Source: Nocardioides dongkuii
GTDB taxonomy: Bacteria > Actinomycetota > Actinomycetes > Propionibacteriales > Nocardioidaceae
Assembly (NCBI RefSeq): GCF_014127485.1
Contig: NZ_CP059903.1
Location: 1,116,001-1,180,000 of the forward strand
Length of the DNA stretch: 64,000 nucleotides
Direction: 5' to 3'
Of the stretch, positions 15,966-22,927 are shown in pieces (positions within the stretch are counted from its first letter, which is position 1; every line of letters begins with the position of its first letter). The notes beneath the pieces were generated by a model. It saw only the letters and a program-made list of their open reading frames with translations, made no database searches and was not told the DNA's origin. The translations under genes were made by a program, and so were the position numbers.

Positions 15966-16018
15966 TACCGGTGGTCGAGCAGCGAGGAGCGTCAGCGACG
16001 AGCGGTGTCGAGACCCCC
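15966..16018 (+). repeat. Interspersed palindromic repeat, copy 1
   Basis: This begins CCGGTGGTCGAGCAGCGAGG and ends CGGTGTCGAGACCCC. It is one member of a family seen at least eight times in the window. The ends are GGTGGTYGAGCAGCG and GTCGARACC; the middle varies between a GCGTCAGCGACGAGC form and a GGCGCTCTGCGCC form. All copies are intergenic or at gene ends. Confidence 0.85.
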
Positions 16019-16058
16019 GCAGCCGACGTACAACCTCAGCCAAGGCCCTGCCTCACCT

Positions 16059-16112
16059 CACCGGGTTTCGACAACGCTCAGGCGCAGAGCGCCTTCGCTG
16101 CTCAACCACCGG
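16059..16112 (-). repeat. Interspersed palindromic repeat, copy 2 (inverted)
   Basis: CACCGGGTTTCGACAACGCT followed by a GGCGC-AGA-GCGCC hairpin core and GCTGCTCAACCACCGG. Its sequence is the reverse complement of the copy at 18062-18115, nearly base for base. It stands head to head with the following tandem units. Confidence 0.88.
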
Positions 16113-16222
16113 TGGTCGAGCAGCGAGGAGCGCCCGCCGTACCGGTGGTCGAGCAGCGAGGAGCGCCCGCCGTACCGGTGGTCGAGCAGCGAGGAGCGCC
16201 AGCGACGAGCGGTGTCGAGACC
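16108..16222 (+). repeat. Tandem 33-bp units plus full repeat, copy 3
   Basis: A 33-base unit starting ACCGGTGGTCGAGCAGCGAG and ending GCGCCCGCCGT occurs at 16108-16140 and 16141-16173, and a third begins at 16174 but continues into the complete repeat ending GTGTCGAGACCCC near 16222. The same GCCCGCCGTACC joint precedes copy 1 at about 15957. The tandem array looks like slippage or unequal exchange within the repeat family, not CRISPR, as there are no spacers. Confidence 0.85.
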
Positions 16223-16247
16223 CCTGCAGCGTCCCCGAGACCTTGGG

Positions 16248-16288
16248 CGAACGCTCAGGCGTAGAGCGCCTTCGCTGCTCAACCACCC
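16248..16288 (-). repeat. Interspersed palindromic repeat, partial copy 4 (inverted)
   Basis: CGAACGCTCAGGCGTAGAGC then GCCTTCGCTGCTCAACCACC. It lacks the GGGTTTCGA end seen in copy 2, so it is a truncated or rearranged member lying before the VOC gene region. Confidence 0.75.
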
Positions 16289-16328
16289 GTGCGGGAACCC
16301 GAGAACCCCCTCGATGCGTCCAGGGGGT

Positions 16329-16448
16329 GTGGGCGACGAGGCGAGGGACCGCGAGTTCGGGGAGTACGCCGCCGCGCGCTGGCCACGGCTGGTGCGCGCG
16401 GCGGTGCCGCTGGGCAGTCCCGTGCAGGTGCTGCTCGCGGGGCCCTAG
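16329..16448 (+). pseudogene. Fragment resembling the N-terminus of a SigE-family sigma factor
   Basis: From a possible GTG start the frame reads VGDEARDREFGEYAAARWPRL then VRAAVPLG before a short unrelated tail and a TAG stop. REFxEYxAARWPRLVRxAxxLG is the usual opening of actinobacterial SigE-family ECF sigma factors; the neighbouring genuine one at 34849 starts EFEEFVAARSTALWRSAYLLTG. Nothing of region 2.3-2.4 or region 4 follows. It seems to be a remnant at the edge of the repeat cluster, cut where the VOC gene begins. Its TAG also forms the first bases of a TAGCGT box for the VOC gene. Confidence 0.45.
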
Positions 16449-16457
16449 CGTGGCCTG

Positions 16458-16835
16458 GTGCACCGCTCCCGCATCGGTCTCGTGCTGATCGACCACCCCG
16501 CGTCGGACTGGGAGCGCGCGCTCTCCTTCTGGGCCGGCGTCCAGGGGGTCGAGCCGTCCGGCTCCGAGGAGACCTACCGCTCGCTGGGCGCGATCGGCGG
16601 CGGCGCCTCCCTGGAGTCCCAGCGCACCGGCGACGGCACCCCGGCCCGGATCCACCTCGACATCGAGACCGACGACCTGGCGGCCGAGGTGGCCCGGGTC
16701 GTGGGGCTCGGCGCCATCGTGCTGGAGGAGCGCGACGGGTGGACGGTCCTGCAGGACCCGGGCGGTCTGGTGTTCTGCGTGGTGCCGGTGCAGACGGGCG
16801 AGGAGTTCGAGCGGCACGCGCTCACCTGGGACTAG
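16458..16835 (+). CDS. VOC family protein (glyoxalase-like)
   Basis: A 125-residue vicinal-oxygen-chelate fold protein, with paired beta-alpha-beta-beta-beta units: IGLVLIDHPASDWERALSFW and ARIHLDIETDDLAAEVARVV, then VLQDPGGLVFCVVP. The family includes glyoxalases, dioxygenases and antibiotic-binding proteins; metal ligands are not clearly complete here, so catalytic function is uncertain. The GTG start is six bases after TAGCGT, a leaderless-type start. The gene ends in a four-base overlap with the convergent DUF202 gene. Confidence 0.88.
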   Translation: MHRSRIGLVLIDHPASDWERALSFWAGVQGVEPSGSEETYRSLGAIGGGASLESQRTGDGTPARIHLDIETDDLAAEVARVVGLGAIVLEERDGWTVLQDPGGLVFCVVPVQTGEEFERHALTWD

Positions 16836-17188
16836 AGGACGACGGTCAGCACCAGCGCCAGGGCGACGAGGACCAGGGCGGCGGTCACGACCACCCCGAG
16901 GGTGAACGGAGGCAGCGGCGCGCCGCTGCGTATCGCCCGCTCCACCCGCGCCCAGCGCACCCACGCGAGCACCGCCATCGCCGCCGCGACGAGCAGCAGG
17001 GACACCACCAGCACCAGCCGGACGTCGTCCCGCGCGGGCGTCTGGAGGGTGTCCAGCGCGATCGCACCGGCCAGCACGCCCAGGCAGGTCCGCACCCAGG
17101 CGAGGAACGTGCGCTCGTTGGCCAACGTGAATCGCGGGTCCGGCTCCTCGCCCTCGCCGTACACCCAGCCCGGCCGCCGCTCGCCCAT
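16832..17188 (-). CDS. DUF202 / YidH family membrane protein
   Basis: A 118-residue protein with the DUF202 signature DPRFTLANERTFLAWVRTCLGVLAGAIAL followed by two more membrane helices (LVLVVSLLLVAAAMAVLAWV and LGVVVTAALVLVALALVLTVVL), so three in total. The function is unknown. Many actinobacteria carry two adjacent DUF202 genes; only one is present here. The ATG is preceded at six bases by CAGGAT, a near match to the leaderless -10 pattern. It is convergent with the VOC gene and divergent from the thioesterase gene. Confidence 0.9.
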   Translation of the reverse strand: MGERRPGWVYGEGEEPDPRFTLANERTFLAWVRTCLGVLAGAIALDTLQTPARDDVRLVLVVSLLLVAAAMAVLAWVRWARVERAIRSGAPLPPFTLGVVVTAALVLVALALVLTVVL

Positions 17189-17238
17189 GCGGCCATCCTG
17201 CCGGACGGCCGCGAGCGCGTCTCGATACGTTCTCCTCC

Positions 17239-18072
17239 ATGTCCACGCACCCGTCGTACGAGCTCGACCGCCAGATCGCCGTGACTCCCGCGGGGGAGGG
17301 GCGGTACGCCGCCGACGTGGACGCCGGCTGGAGCGTCGGCGGCGGCATCAACGGCGGCTACCTGCTCGCGCTGATGGGCTCCGCGCTGCGCGCCGCGCTC
17401 CCCGGCAAGCCCGACCCGCTCGCGGTCAGCGCCTTCTACCTCTCCGCCGCGCAGCCCGGTCCCGCGACGGTCGCGGTCGACGTACGCCGCCAGGGCGGCC
17501 GGCTGGCCACGGCCTCCGCCGAGCTGCGGCAGGGCGAGGACACCCGCATCACGGCGCTCGCGACGTACGGCGACCTCGACCGCGACGCCGGCGACGTCCG
17601 CACCACCGCCGTCGAGCCGCACCTGCCGCCGGTCGAGGAGTGCGTCCGCAACGCCGACGCCCCGCCGGAGATCAAGAAGATCGCGCCGATGATGGACCGC
17701 TTCGACATGCGCTTCCACCCCGACCAGGTGGGCTGGGCGGTCGGGCAGCCGAGCGGCAACGGCGTGATCAGCGCCTGGTTCCGGATGGCCGACGGCCGGG
17801 AGCCCGACCCGGTCTCGCTGCTCATGGTCGTCGACGCGCTCCCGCCGGTCACCTTCGAGCTCGGGATGATGGGCTGGGCGCCCACTCTGGAGCTCAGCGT
17901 CCACGTGCGCGCGAAGCCCGCGCCCGGCTGGCTCAAGGTCCGCCACGAGACCCGCAACATGGCCGGCGGCATGTTCGAGGAGGACTGCGAGGTCTGGGAC
18001 TCCACCGGCCGCCTCGTCGCCCAGTCCCGCCAGCTCGCCCTCCAGCCCCGCCCCGTCACCGCCGGTGGTTGA
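17239..18072 (+). CDS. Acyl-CoA thioesterase (TesB-like double hotdog)
   Basis: A 277-residue protein with two hotdog folds: the first contains VGGGINGGYLLALMGSALRAAL, the second AWFRMADGREPDPVSLLMVVDALPPVTFELG, as in the TesB/YbfF-like thioesterases of actinobacteria. These hydrolyse acyl-CoA to free acid and CoA. The ATG lies seven bases after TACGTT. The stop codon TGA lies within an interspersed repeat copy that starts at 18062: the last residues, Gly-Gly, are encoded by the repeat. The native C-terminus may have been replaced when the repeat arrived. Confidence 0.88.
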   Translation: MSTHPSYELDRQIAVTPAGEGRYAADVDAGWSVGGGINGGYLLALMGSALRAALPGKPDPLAVSAFYLSAAQPGPATVAVDVRRQGGRLATASAELRQGEDTRITALATYGDLDRDAGDVRTTAVEPHLPPVEECVRNADAPPEIKKIAPMMDRFDMRFHPDQVGWAVGQPSGNGVISAWFRMADGREPDPVSLLMVVDALPPVTFELGMMGWAPTLELSVHVRAKPAPGWLKVRHETRNMAGGMFEEDCEVWDSTGRLVAQSRQLALQPRPVTAGG

Positions 18073-18115
18073 GCAGCGAAGGCGCTCTGCGCCTGAGCGT
18101 TGTCGAAACCCGGTG
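18062..18115 (+). repeat. Interspersed palindromic repeat, copy 5, overlapping the thioesterase stop codon
   Basis: CCGGTGGTTGAGCAGCGAAG, the GGCGC-TCT-GCGCC hairpin core, then GAGCGTTGTCGAAACCCGG. The coding frame of the thioesterase ends at GGT GGT TGA inside it, so the repeat supplies the stop. Confidence 0.9.
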
Positions 18116-18155
18116 ACCTGACGCAAGGCCTCGACCAAGGTCGCGGGGACGCTGC

Positions 18156-18205
18156 GGGGGTCTCGACAACGCTCGTCGCTGGCGCTCCTCACTTCTCGAC
18201 CACCG
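18156..18205 (-). repeat. Interspersed palindromic repeat, copy 6 (inverted)
   Basis: GGGGGTCTCGACAACGCTCG, then TCGCTGGCGCTCCTC and TTCTCGACCACCG. This copy carries the GCGCTGGCGACGAGC-type middle, as in copy 1. Confidence 0.85.
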
Positions 18206-18209
18206 AGCA

Positions 18210-18263
18210 CCGGTGGTCGAGCAGCGAAGGCGCTCTGCGCCTGAGCGTTGTCGAGACCCGGCG
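18210..18263 (+). repeat. Interspersed palindromic repeat, copy 7
   Basis: CCGGTGGTCGAGCAGCGAAG, hairpin core GGCGC-TCT-GCGCC and GAGCGTTGTCGAGACCCGG. It is almost identical to copy 5 and lies about 60 bases before the SOS-box-like promoter of the DUF222-HNH gene. Confidence 0.9.
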
Positions 18264-18325
18264 ACCCGAGAACCCACCGCTACCACCGAAAATTGCTTCC
18301 ACAGATCCAATCTCGGACCTTCCGT

Positions 18326-18341
18326 TCGAATGTGTGTTCGA
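18326..18341. promoter_or_regulatory. LexA (SOS) box-like site upstream of the DUF222-HNH gene
   Basis: TCGAATGTGTGTTCGA matches the Gram-positive/mycobacterial SOS consensus TCGAAC-N4-GTTCGA at 11 of 12 defined positions. It ends 13 bases before the start codon, partly overlapping the likely core promoter. The local sequence is AT-richer than its surroundings. This predicts repression by LexA and induction by DNA damage. Confidence 0.75.
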
Positions 18342-18354
18342 ATAGAAGGAGGGC

Positions 18355-19680
18355 ATGACCACCGCCTCCGTTCTCGACAGCGCAGCCGACGTGCTGTCGC
18401 GGGTGCGCGAGCGTCGGCGCGATGAGCACCAGGCTGCCGCTGACCTGCTTGCCGCGGCGGTGGCGTGGGCGGGGATCCACTCCGTCGACGAGCGCGACTC
18501 CTATCTGGCGGCGGTGGTGCCGGGCACCGAGGGCGAGCTGATGGTCGCCGGACCCGGTGCTCCGCTGGTGGCGGAGTTCTCGGTGTGTGAGTTCGCGGCG
18601 GCGATGGGCATCACGTCGGACGCCGGCGCCTGCTACCTCGGTGAGGCCGTCGAGCTGGCCCACCGGCTCCGCCGGGTGTGGTCGCGGGTCCAGTCCGGTG
18701 ACCTGCCGGCGTGGAAGGCCCGCCGGATCGCCCAGCAGACCATCTCCCTGCCGATCGACGGTGCGGAGTACGTCGACCGGCACGTCGCCCCGGTGGCGCA
18801 CAAGATCGGCATCGCCGCCCTGGACCGGCTGATCGAGGAAGCGAGGGTCCGGTTCGATCCCGACGAAGCCCGCGAACGCCGCCTCGCTGCCGCCGACGGG
18901 CGGCACTTCGACATCGACACCCACCAGGTCTCCTACGACGGCACCATCAGCGTCGAGGGTGTCCTGGACCTTGCTGACGCGATCGACCTCGACGAAGCCG
19001 TCAAGCGTGGTGCGGCGCAGTTGGCGGACCTCGGCAACGACGCCTCGCTCGACGTGCGGCGCTCGATGGCCGCCGGCGACCTGGCCCGACGCCAGCTCGC
19101 ACTCGAGCTGAACACCGAACAGCCCGAGGAGACCGGCAAGAAGCGGTCCAAGCGGTCGATGCCTCGCCAGGTGGTGCTGCACGCCCACCTCGCCGCCGCC
19201 GCGATCACCGGCACCGGCGGCACCGGTGAATCAGACGGCTTGTTCCTGGCGCGGATCGAGAACACCCGCTCCTTCGTCGACGTCGAGCAGGTCAAGGCGT
19301 GGTGTGCGAACCCCGACACCCAGGTGGTCGTGAAGCCGGTCATCGACCTCACCGGCCACATCGCGACGACCGCGTACGAGGTGCCCGACCGGCTCCGTGA
19401 ACGCCAGGTGCTGCTGCACCACACCTGCGTCTTCCCCTGGTGCACCCGACCCGGACGGAAAGCCGACTGCGACCACGTCACCGCAGCCTCCCAAGGTGGA
19501 CCCACCTGCTCCTGCAACACCGCGCCCCTGTGCCGAAGACACCACCGCGTGAAGACGCATGGCCGCTGGACCTACGTCGCACTCGAAGAGACCACGTTCC
19601 GATGGCGCAGCCCGCACGGGCTGATCTTCATCCGCGACCACACCGGCACCCACCAACCCGCCGAACAGGACGACACCTGA
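18355..19680 (+). CDS. DUF222 / HNH endonuclease (13E12 repeat family)
   Basis: A 441-residue protein. Residues 1 to about 300 form the helical DUF222 domain. The C-terminus is an HNH nuclease: C-x4-C pair near 363-368 (CVFPWC), D373-H374, then Asn in CNTAPLCRRHHRVKTH supplying the remaining H and Cys residues. The catalytic set looks complete. It begins with an ATG after AAGGAGG. These multi-copy actinobacterial proteins have no firm function; mobile or DNA-damage-related roles have been suggested, and some mycobacterial copies are LexA-controlled. It is flanked on both sides by interspersed repeats and has an SOS-box-like promoter. Confidence 0.92.
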   Translation: MTTASVLDSAADVLSRVRERRRDEHQAAADLLAAAVAWAGIHSVDERDSYLAAVVPGTEGELMVAGPGAPLVAEFSVCEFAAAMGITSDAGACYLGEAVELAHRLRRVWSRVQSGDLPAWKARRIAQQTISLPIDGAEYVDRHVAPVAHKIGIAALDRLIEEARVRFDPDEARERRLAAADGRHFDIDTHQVSYDGTISVEGVLDLADAIDLDEAVKRGAAQLADLGNDASLDVRRSMAAGDLARRQLALELNTEQPEETGKKRSKRSMPRQVVLHAHLAAAAITGTGGTGESDGLFLARIENTRSFVDVEQVKAWCANPDTQVVVKPVIDLTGHIATTAYEVPDRLRERQVLLHHTCVFPWCTRPGRKADCDHVTAASQGGPTCSCNTAPLCRRHHRVKTHGRWTYVALEETTFRWRSPHGLIFIRDHTGTHQPAEQDDT

Positions 19681-19752
19681 CCCGCACGCCCCCGGACCCC
19701 GCCGTACGCACCACCACGGCGGGGACCTCGGCACGTCCGGAGCTCAGGTCGG

Positions 19753-19798
19753 AGGTCTCGATACGCCCGCTCGTTCCTCGCGGGCTACTCGACCACCG
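19753..19798 (-). repeat. Interspersed repeat, second variant (GTCTCGATACG...CTCGACCACCG)
   Basis: AGGTCTCGATACGCCCGCTC, then a GCCCGC/GCGGGC hairpin core and TACTCGACCACCG. Its ends resemble those of the main family (GTCTCGA ... TCGACCACC), but the middle is CGCCCGCTCGTTCCTCGCGGGC, so it is a related subtype. Confidence 0.75.
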
Positions 19799-19808
19799 AA
19801 GCATTCGC

Positions 19809-19858
19809 CGAGTCGGCGCTTGTGTCCGGCCCGGGCCGCGAACACAAGCGCCGACTCG
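19809..19858. repeat. CGAGTCGGCGC palindromic element, copy 1
   Basis: A 17-bp perfect stem (19809-19825 with 19842-19858; arms CGAGTCGGCGCTTGTGT and its complement) encloses a 16-base loop containing GGCCCGGGCC. The same CGAGTCGGCGC arm recurs in the palindrome after ndk at 39508-39539. It could be a strong terminator for the DUF222-HNH gene or a dispersed repeat. Confidence 0.75.
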
Positions 19859-19898
19859 CGGGGCCTCGATACGCCGGGGTCGGGGCCGTCTGTCGGGT

Positions 19899-19951
19899 CA
19901 CCGGGTTTCGACATCGCTCGTCGCTGGCGCTCCTCGCTGCTCAACCACCGG
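19899..19951 (-). repeat. Interspersed palindromic repeat, copy 8 (inverted)
   Basis: CACCGGGTTTCGACATCGCT, then CGTCGCTGGCGCTCCTC and GCTGCTCAACCACCGG. It belongs to the main family. Together with copies 5-7 it brackets the DUF222-HNH gene. Confidence 0.85.
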
Positions 19952-20020
19952 CGCTCAGCACCGACCCCCATGCCGAGTCGGATCGCGGCGATCGGCGTGC
20001 ACGTCGCTACGCTGCGGCCC

Positions 20021-20590
20021 ATGCCCGCTGAGATGTATCTCCCGACCTTCTACGTCAAGCAGAAGTTCGCGATGACCACCAACCGCTACCAGATCTTCGC
20101 TGCCAACCCCGACGGGAGCTTCGGCCAGCTGATGGGCTTCGCCGAGCAGAAGCGGCTGGCCTTCAAGGAGGAGGTGACCTTCTTCAGCGACGAGACCAAG
20201 TCGCGGCCGGTGTTCAGCTTCAAGGCCCGCAAGCGGATCGACCTCAACGCCGGGTACGACATCTTCGACGAGAACCGCCAGCAGATCGGGTTCTTCCGCA
20301 AGGACTTCGGCAAGAGCATCCTGCGCTCGACCTTCCACATCGAGGGCCCGGGCTACGCCGGCACCGGCCAGGAGCGCAGCCAGGCGGTCGCGCTGATCCG
20401 GCGCTTCACCGACATCCCGTTCCTGCCGATCCACTTCGACTTCGTCTCCCCGGAGGGCCAGCCGCTCCTCGGCGTGGAGCGCCAGGCCTCGGTGCGTGAC
20501 AAGTACACCGTGCACGTCCCGAACCCGGAGATCGACTTCCGGGTCGCCGCCGCCGTCGCTGTCGGGCTCGACGCCCTGATGCAGCGCTGA
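20021..20590 (+). CDS. LURP-one-related (Tubby-like) family protein
   Basis: A 189-residue protein with the LURP-one/scramblase-like beta-barrel pattern: FYVKQKFAMTTNRYQIFAAN, VFSFKARKRIDLNAGYDIFD and the single amphipathic helix region EIDFRVAAAVAVGLDAL at the end. Bacterial members are uncharacterised and possibly membrane-associated. The ATG at 20021 is chosen over 20033 because TACGCT stands seven bases before it, a leaderless-type start. It is followed 14 bases later by an esterase gene on the same strand. Confidence 0.85.
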   Translation: MPAEMYLPTFYVKQKFAMTTNRYQIFAANPDGSFGQLMGFAEQKRLAFKEEVTFFSDETKSRPVFSFKARKRIDLNAGYDIFDENRQQIGFFRKDFGKSILRSTFHIEGPGYAGTGQERSQAVALIRRFTDIPFLPIHFDFVSPEGQPLLGVERQASVRDKYTVHVPNPEIDFRVAAAVAVGLDALMQR

Positions 20591-20604
20591 CCCGAGGAAC
20601 GACG

Positions 20605-21507
20605 ATGGCGCTCTTCCCGGACGCCCGCCGCGCCATCGAGGCGTCCGCCGGCGACCTGCCGGCGTACGACCCGGCGTTCGACATCGACGCCGAGCGCGCG
20701 CGGGCTCGGGCGGAGGCGCTGAGCCAACCGCGCGAGGACGTCGCGGAGGTGGTCGACCTCGACGCCGGGGGAGTGCCGTGCCGGCTGTACCGGCCCGCCG
20801 GCGCCCGCCCCGGCGTCGTCGTCCACCTGCACGGGGGCGGCTTCGTGCTCAACGACGTCGAGGTGCACGACGCCTCCGCCCGCCGGCTCGCCAACCGCAG
20901 CGGCGTGGCCGTCCTGAGCGTCGAGTACCGCCGGCCCCCCGAGCACCGCTTCCCGGCGGCGCCGGACGACGTCGACACCGTCCTGCGGTGGCTCGAGGAG
21001 CACGCCGCGGGGCACGGCCTCGACGGCCCGACCTACGCCCACGGGGACAGCTCCGGCGCCAACCTCGCCCTGGTCGCCGCGCTGCGCAACCCGGGCCGGT
21101 TCCGCGCGGTCGTGCTGATCTACCCGTTCCTCGACCCGACCGCCTCCTTCGACTCCTACACCACCGCCGCCGACGGCTTCGACCCGCGCGAGGCGGCCTG
21201 GTACTGGCGCCAGTACGCCGCCACCGAGGCCGACCTGCGCGACCCCGACCTCGCTCCGCTGCGCTCCGACCGGCTCGGCACGCTGCCCTCGACCTTGGTG
21301 GTCACCGCCGAGCACGACCCGCTCCGCGACGAGGGCGAGCACCTCGCCCGGCTGCTCGCGGAGGCCGGCGTCGACGTGGTCGCGACCCGCTACCTCGGCC
21401 AGATCCACGGCTTCTGGCGCCACCACGACGTCTTCGCCGCCGCCGAGCCGCTGATGCGCCAGGTCGCCGGCTTCGTGCAGCTGCACGCAGACCTGCACGA
21501 GGCCTGA
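20605..21507 (+). CDS. Alpha/beta hydrolase (hormone-sensitive-lipase-like esterase)
   Basis: A 300-residue HSL/BFAE-family hydrolase. The oxyanion-hole motif HLHGGGFV comes before the nucleophile elbow GDSSGAN (Ser in the centre); the acid is likely the Asp in ITAEHDPLRDE (VTAEHDPL), and the His in GQIHGFW completes the triad. It hydrolyses short to medium acyl esters or similar in the cytoplasm; the real substrate is unknown. It is probably co-transcribed with the LURP-one-like gene upstream and the RpiB gene 27 bases downstream. Confidence 0.92.
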   Translation: MALFPDARRAIEASAGDLPAYDPAFDIDAERARARAEALSQPREDVAEVVDLDAGGVPCRLYRPAGARPGVVVHLHGGGFVLNDVEVHDASARRLANRSGVAVLSVEYRRPPEHRFPAAPDDVDTVLRWLEEHAAGHGLDGPTYAHGDSSGANLALVAALRNPGRFRAVVLIYPFLDPTASFDSYTTAADGFDPREAAWYWRQYAATEADLRDPDLAPLRSDRLGTLPSTLVVTAEHDPLRDEGEHLARLLAEAGVDVVATRYLGQIHGFWRHHDVFAAAEPLMRQVAGFVQLHADLHEA

Positions 21508-21534
21508 GCCGCCTCGCCTGGAAGGATGGGCCGC

Positions 21535-22047
21535 ATGCGCGTGCACCTGGGCTCCGACCACGCCGGCCTCGACCTCAAGGACCACCTCGTCGCCTGGCTC
21601 GCCGAGCACGGCTACGAGCCGGTCGACCACGGCCCGTTCGTCTACGACGCCCAGGACGACTACCCGGTCTTCTGCCTGCGCGCGGCCGAGGCGGTGGCCT
21701 CCGAGCGGGTCTCCGGCCAGGACAGCCTCGGCGTCGTGATCGGCGGCTCGGGCAACGGCGAGCAGATCGCCGCGAACAAGGTCCGCGGCATCCGCTGCGC
21801 CCTCGCCTGGTCCGAGGAGACCGCCGCGCTGGGCCGCCAGCACAACGACGCGAACGTCGTCTCGGTCGGCGGCCGGATGCACTCCCTGGAGGAGATGACC
21901 CGGTTCGTCGAGGTCTTCCTCACCACCGACTTCAGCGGCGACGAGCGGCACGAGCGCCGGATCGGCCAGCTCACGTCGTACCAGGAGAACGGCGTGCTGC
22001 CGCCGCTCCCCGAGTCCGCGCAGGGCCACCCCGGCAGCGATGCCTGA
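21535..22047 (+). CDS. rpiB: Ribose-5-phosphate isomerase B / RpiB-LacAB family sugar-phosphate isomerase
   Basis: A 170-residue RpiB/LacAB-fold enzyme: MRVHLGSDHAGLDLKDHL is the substrate-binding start, VVIGGSGNGEQIAANKVRGIRCAL is the conserved phosphate loop. RpiB normally has a Cys or Thr/Ser there: GGSGNG indicates the serine-containing actinobacterial form. It interconverts ribose 5-phosphate and ribulose 5-phosphate in the pentose phosphate pathway. I start at 21535 rather than the ATG at 21526, because MRV gives the family N-terminus and AAGGAT sits seven bases before it. The stop overlaps the next gene's start by eight bases. Confidence 0.92.
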   Translation: MRVHLGSDHAGLDLKDHLVAWLAEHGYEPVDHGPFVYDAQDDYPVFCLRAAEAVASERVSGQDSLGVVIGGSGNGEQIAANKVRGIRCALAWSEETAALGRQHNDANVVSVGGRMHSLEEMTRFVEVFLTTDFSGDERHERRIGQLTSYQENGVLPPLPESAQGHPGSDA

Positions 22048-22909
22048 GGGGCACACCCTCCACCGGCTCGCCGGCGACCTGACCCGCACCTTCGCCGGCC
22101 ACGTCGTCCGGGTCGGCAGCCCGCAGGGCCGGTTCGCCGACTCCGCCGCCCTGCTCGACGGCCAGCTGCTCGAGGGTGCCGAGGCCTGGGGCAAGCACCT
22201 CTTCGTCGCGTTCCCGGGAGAGCGGTTCGTCCACGTCCACCTGGGTCTCTACGGCCGCTTCGACGTCCACGACGACGTGCCGGACGTCCCGGACCCCGTC
22301 GGGCAGGTGCGGCTGCGACTCGTCCGCGTCGACGGGACGGCGTACGCCGACCTCCGCGGCGCCACCGCGTGCGAGCTGGTCACCGCCGAGCAGCGGGACG
22401 CCGTCGTCGCGCGGTCCGGGCCGGACCCGCTGCGCCCCGACGCCGACCCCGGCCGGGCCTGGGAGCGGATCCGGCGCAGCAAGGTGGCGATCGGCGCGCT
22501 GCTGATGGACCAGGCCGTGCTCGCGGGCGTCGGCAACGTCTACCGCGCCGAGCTGCTGTTCCGGCACCGCATCGACCCGTTCCGCCCCGGCCACACCCTC
22601 CGCTCGGGACAGTGGCGGGCGATGTGGGCCGACCTCGTGGCGCTGATGACCGAGGGCGTCCGCACCGGACGCATCGACACGGTGCGACCCGAGCACACGC
22701 CGGAGGCGATGGGCCGCCCGCCGCGCAAGGACGACCACGGTGGCGAGGTGTACGTCTACCGCCGCCACGAGCAGCCGTGCCTGGTCTGCGGGGCGCGGGT
22801 CCGCACCGAGGTCATGCAGGGCCGCAACCTGTTCTGGTGCCCCCGGTGCCAGCGCCGGTTCCGCCCCCGGACCCCGACCGCTCCGGATAGGGTGACTCGC
22901 ACCCCCTGA
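22040..22909 (+). CDS. Fpg/Nei family DNA glycosylase (Nei2-like)
   Basis: A 289-residue base-excision repair glycosylase/AP lyase. P2 (catalytic after Met removal) and E3 are present in MPEGHTLHRLA, the Nei2-type opening. The helix-two-turn-helix contains QAVLAGVGNVYRAE, and a C-terminal zinc finger has CLVCG and CPRCQRRF. These enzymes excise oxidised bases, in actinobacteria often with a preference for hydrouracil and spiroiminodihydantoin. It overlaps the rpiB end by eight bases, suggesting translational coupling. This rpiB-nei2 pairing is common in actinobacteria. Confidence 0.93.
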   Translation: MPEGHTLHRLAGDLTRTFAGHVVRVGSPQGRFADSAALLDGQLLEGAEAWGKHLFVAFPGERFVHVHLGLYGRFDVHDDVPDVPDPVGQVRLRLVRVDGTAYADLRGATACELVTAEQRDAVVARSGPDPLRPDADPGRAWERIRRSKVAIGALLMDQAVLAGVGNVYRAELLFRHRIDPFRPGHTLRSGQWRAMWADLVALMTEGVRTGRIDTVRPEHTPEAMGRPPRKDDHGGEVYVYRRHEQPCLVCGARVRTEVMQGRNLFWCPRCQRRFRPRTPTAPDRVTRTP

Positions 22910-22927
22910 GAACGAGGACAGCTGGCG

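Noticed and set aside
16108..16222. CRISPR array
   Set aside because: The 33-bp units are directly adjacent with no variable spacers, and no cas genes are present; it is a tandem expansion of an interspersed repeat.
18355..19680. DUF222-HNH gene as an insertion sequence transposase or homing endonuclease in a gene
   Set aside because: No terminal inverted repeats with target duplication were found and it interrupts no host gene; only interspersed palindromes flank it.
19741..20020. A coding extension of the LURP-like gene upstream of 20021
   Set aside because: That frame runs through interspersed repeats and hairpins; TACGCT seven bases before 20021 marks the start instead.
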